Source of the DNA: Anaerolineales bacterium
Lineage (GTDB): Bacteria; Chloroflexota; Anaerolineae; Anaerolineales; Villigracilaceae
Direction of reading: 5' to 3'
NCBI GenBank assembly: GCA_016789485.1
Contig: JAEURE010000182.1
Location: 1-5,967 of the forward strand
DNA length: 5,967 bases
Shown here: in pieces, positions 5,358-5,967 of the stretch
Layout of the letters: each line of letters opens with the position of its first letter
How positions within the stretch are numbered: the stretch's first letter is position 1
The notes under the pieces: generated by a model
The model's database searches: none
The model's input: the letters and a program-made list of their open reading frames with translations, nothing else
What the model was told of the DNA's origin: nothing
Made by a program: the position numbers and the translations under genes

Positions 5358-5967
5358 GGATTGTCCCGCCGCTGTTTGTTATCGGAAATGAATTTGTTGA
5401 CCAGAAGCCATTTCCAGATGTCATTCAGCTTTTTGAGTTCCACATCCATTTCACGGCTGGCTTGGCTGTCGGTGAGGATCGCTTCTTTTAAAGGTTGAAC
5501 AAAATCCTGTAACAGGGTGTAGATGTCCGGGGTAGGCGCAATTGGATTTTCGAATTTTTTTGTGATAATGCGGCTGATCCGTTTGACGGCTTCATTGCGG
5601 GCTGTGGTTTTTAGCAGCGCCTCCTGCTCATTCAAGAGCGCCTCATCCTTTTTTGCGCTCTTGAGCCACTCTGCATTCCATTGGCCGCAGAGCTGGTCTT
5701 CAGCGGCCTGGTCGAAAAATACATCATGGATGCGGACTTCGATGATCTCGAGTCCTCGATCCTGGAGTTGTTTATATTCCATGCTGCGGAGCCATTCCTT
5801 GGTCTTTGCCCCGGTATCATCCAGTCCCTCCAGAAATTCGCTCGTGACCCGCTTGTTGATCATCTCTTCGATGGTTTGGAGTCCGCTGGCTCCCTGGCTG
5901 GAAAATAAATCCTCCAGCTTGAATTTGCGGATGTATTCACGCCAGATATTTACTACAAGGTGTTCAG
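5354..5967 (-). CDS. Second SPFH/band-7-like protein, C-terminal part (cut by right window edge)
   Basis: The frame is open from the right edge to a TGA at 5354-5356, giving 203 visible residues; the start lies outside the window. The ATG at 5863 is internal, since 34 further in-frame codons precede it and continue the domain. Visible residues 7-21 (IWREYIRKFKLEDLF) and 70-84 (RGLEIIEVRIHDVFF) follow the SPFH pattern of an Arg-containing helix ending in an 'L..L' element and then a 'GlxIxxVxIxDV' strand. The helical tail (YTLLQDFVQPLKEAI and onward) resembles the tail of the next gene's product, as does the strand GLEIIEVRIHDV versus GVSIQWIDIGTW followed by a Trp-Asn pair. The two genes are therefore probably paralogues. 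The stop overlaps the next start as ATGA, a sign of translational coupling and of partner subunits. Any N-terminal membrane helix would be outside the window. Confidence 0.75.
   Translation of the reverse strand, partial: EHLVVNIWREYIRKFKLEDLFSSQGASGLQTIEEMINKRVTSEFLEGLDDTGAKTKEWLRSMEYKQLQDRGLEIIEVRIHDVFFDQAAEDQLCGQWNAEWLKSAKKDEALLNEQEALLKTTARNEAVKRISRIITKKFENPIAPTPDIYTLLQDFVQPLKEAILTDSQASREMDVELKKLNDIWKWLLVNKFISDNKQRRDNP

Noticed and set aside
5861..5863. ATG at 5863 as the start of the second SPFH-like protein
   Set aside because: The frame stays open for 34 more codons to the window edge, and those codons continue the SPFH-like pattern, so this Met is internal.

Overview
The window looks like a chromosomal segment of a Chloroflexota bacterium, most likely Anaerolineae. 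This rests on three things: a membrane protein with a Thr/Pro linker (repeats of LTPTIT) of a style common in that class, a bacterial isopentenyl phosphate kinase (known in several Chloroflexota), and moderate GC. It is an inference, because no marker gene is present. There is no rRNA, tRNA, transposase or CRISPR array, and the sequence is almost fully coding.

Layout. (1) 1-457, minus: the first 152 codons of formate-tetrahydrofolate ligase (fhs), cut by the left edge, with an unusual lysine-rich N-terminal tail, a strong Shine-Dalgarno and a plausible promoter. (2) 554-1354, minus: isopentenyl phosphate kinase, the last ATP-dependent step of the alternative mevalonate route. (3) 1355-1419: a short divergent control region. 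It has an extended -10 box close to the start codon on each side and a 17-bp palindrome between them. The arrangement suggests leaderless mRNAs. (4) 1420-2744, plus: a two-gene unit, a two-TM protein with an extracytoplasmic domain, then a PaaI-like hotdog thioesterase 11 bp downstream. (5) 2745-2874: a convergent gap holding a 16-bp palindrome, probably the terminator of the opposing operon, and a decayed array of 8-bp repeats. (6) 2875-5967, minus: a tightly packed operon, transcribed from right to left. It encodes a partial SPFH-like protein, a second SPFH-like protein of 517 aa with two TM helices (ATGA overlap), and pseudouridine-5'-phosphate glycosidase (psuG, 2-bp gap).

Functionally, fhs, ipk and psuG are recognisable metabolic enzymes (C1 transfer, isoprenoid precursor, pseudouridine salvage). 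The least-described part is the SPFH pair. The two proteins appear to be paralogues of each other, are translationally coupled, and share a transcript with a nucleoside-degrading enzyme. A hetero-oligomeric membrane scaffold comparable in genetic layout to HflK/HflC is a reasonable hypothesis but unproven.
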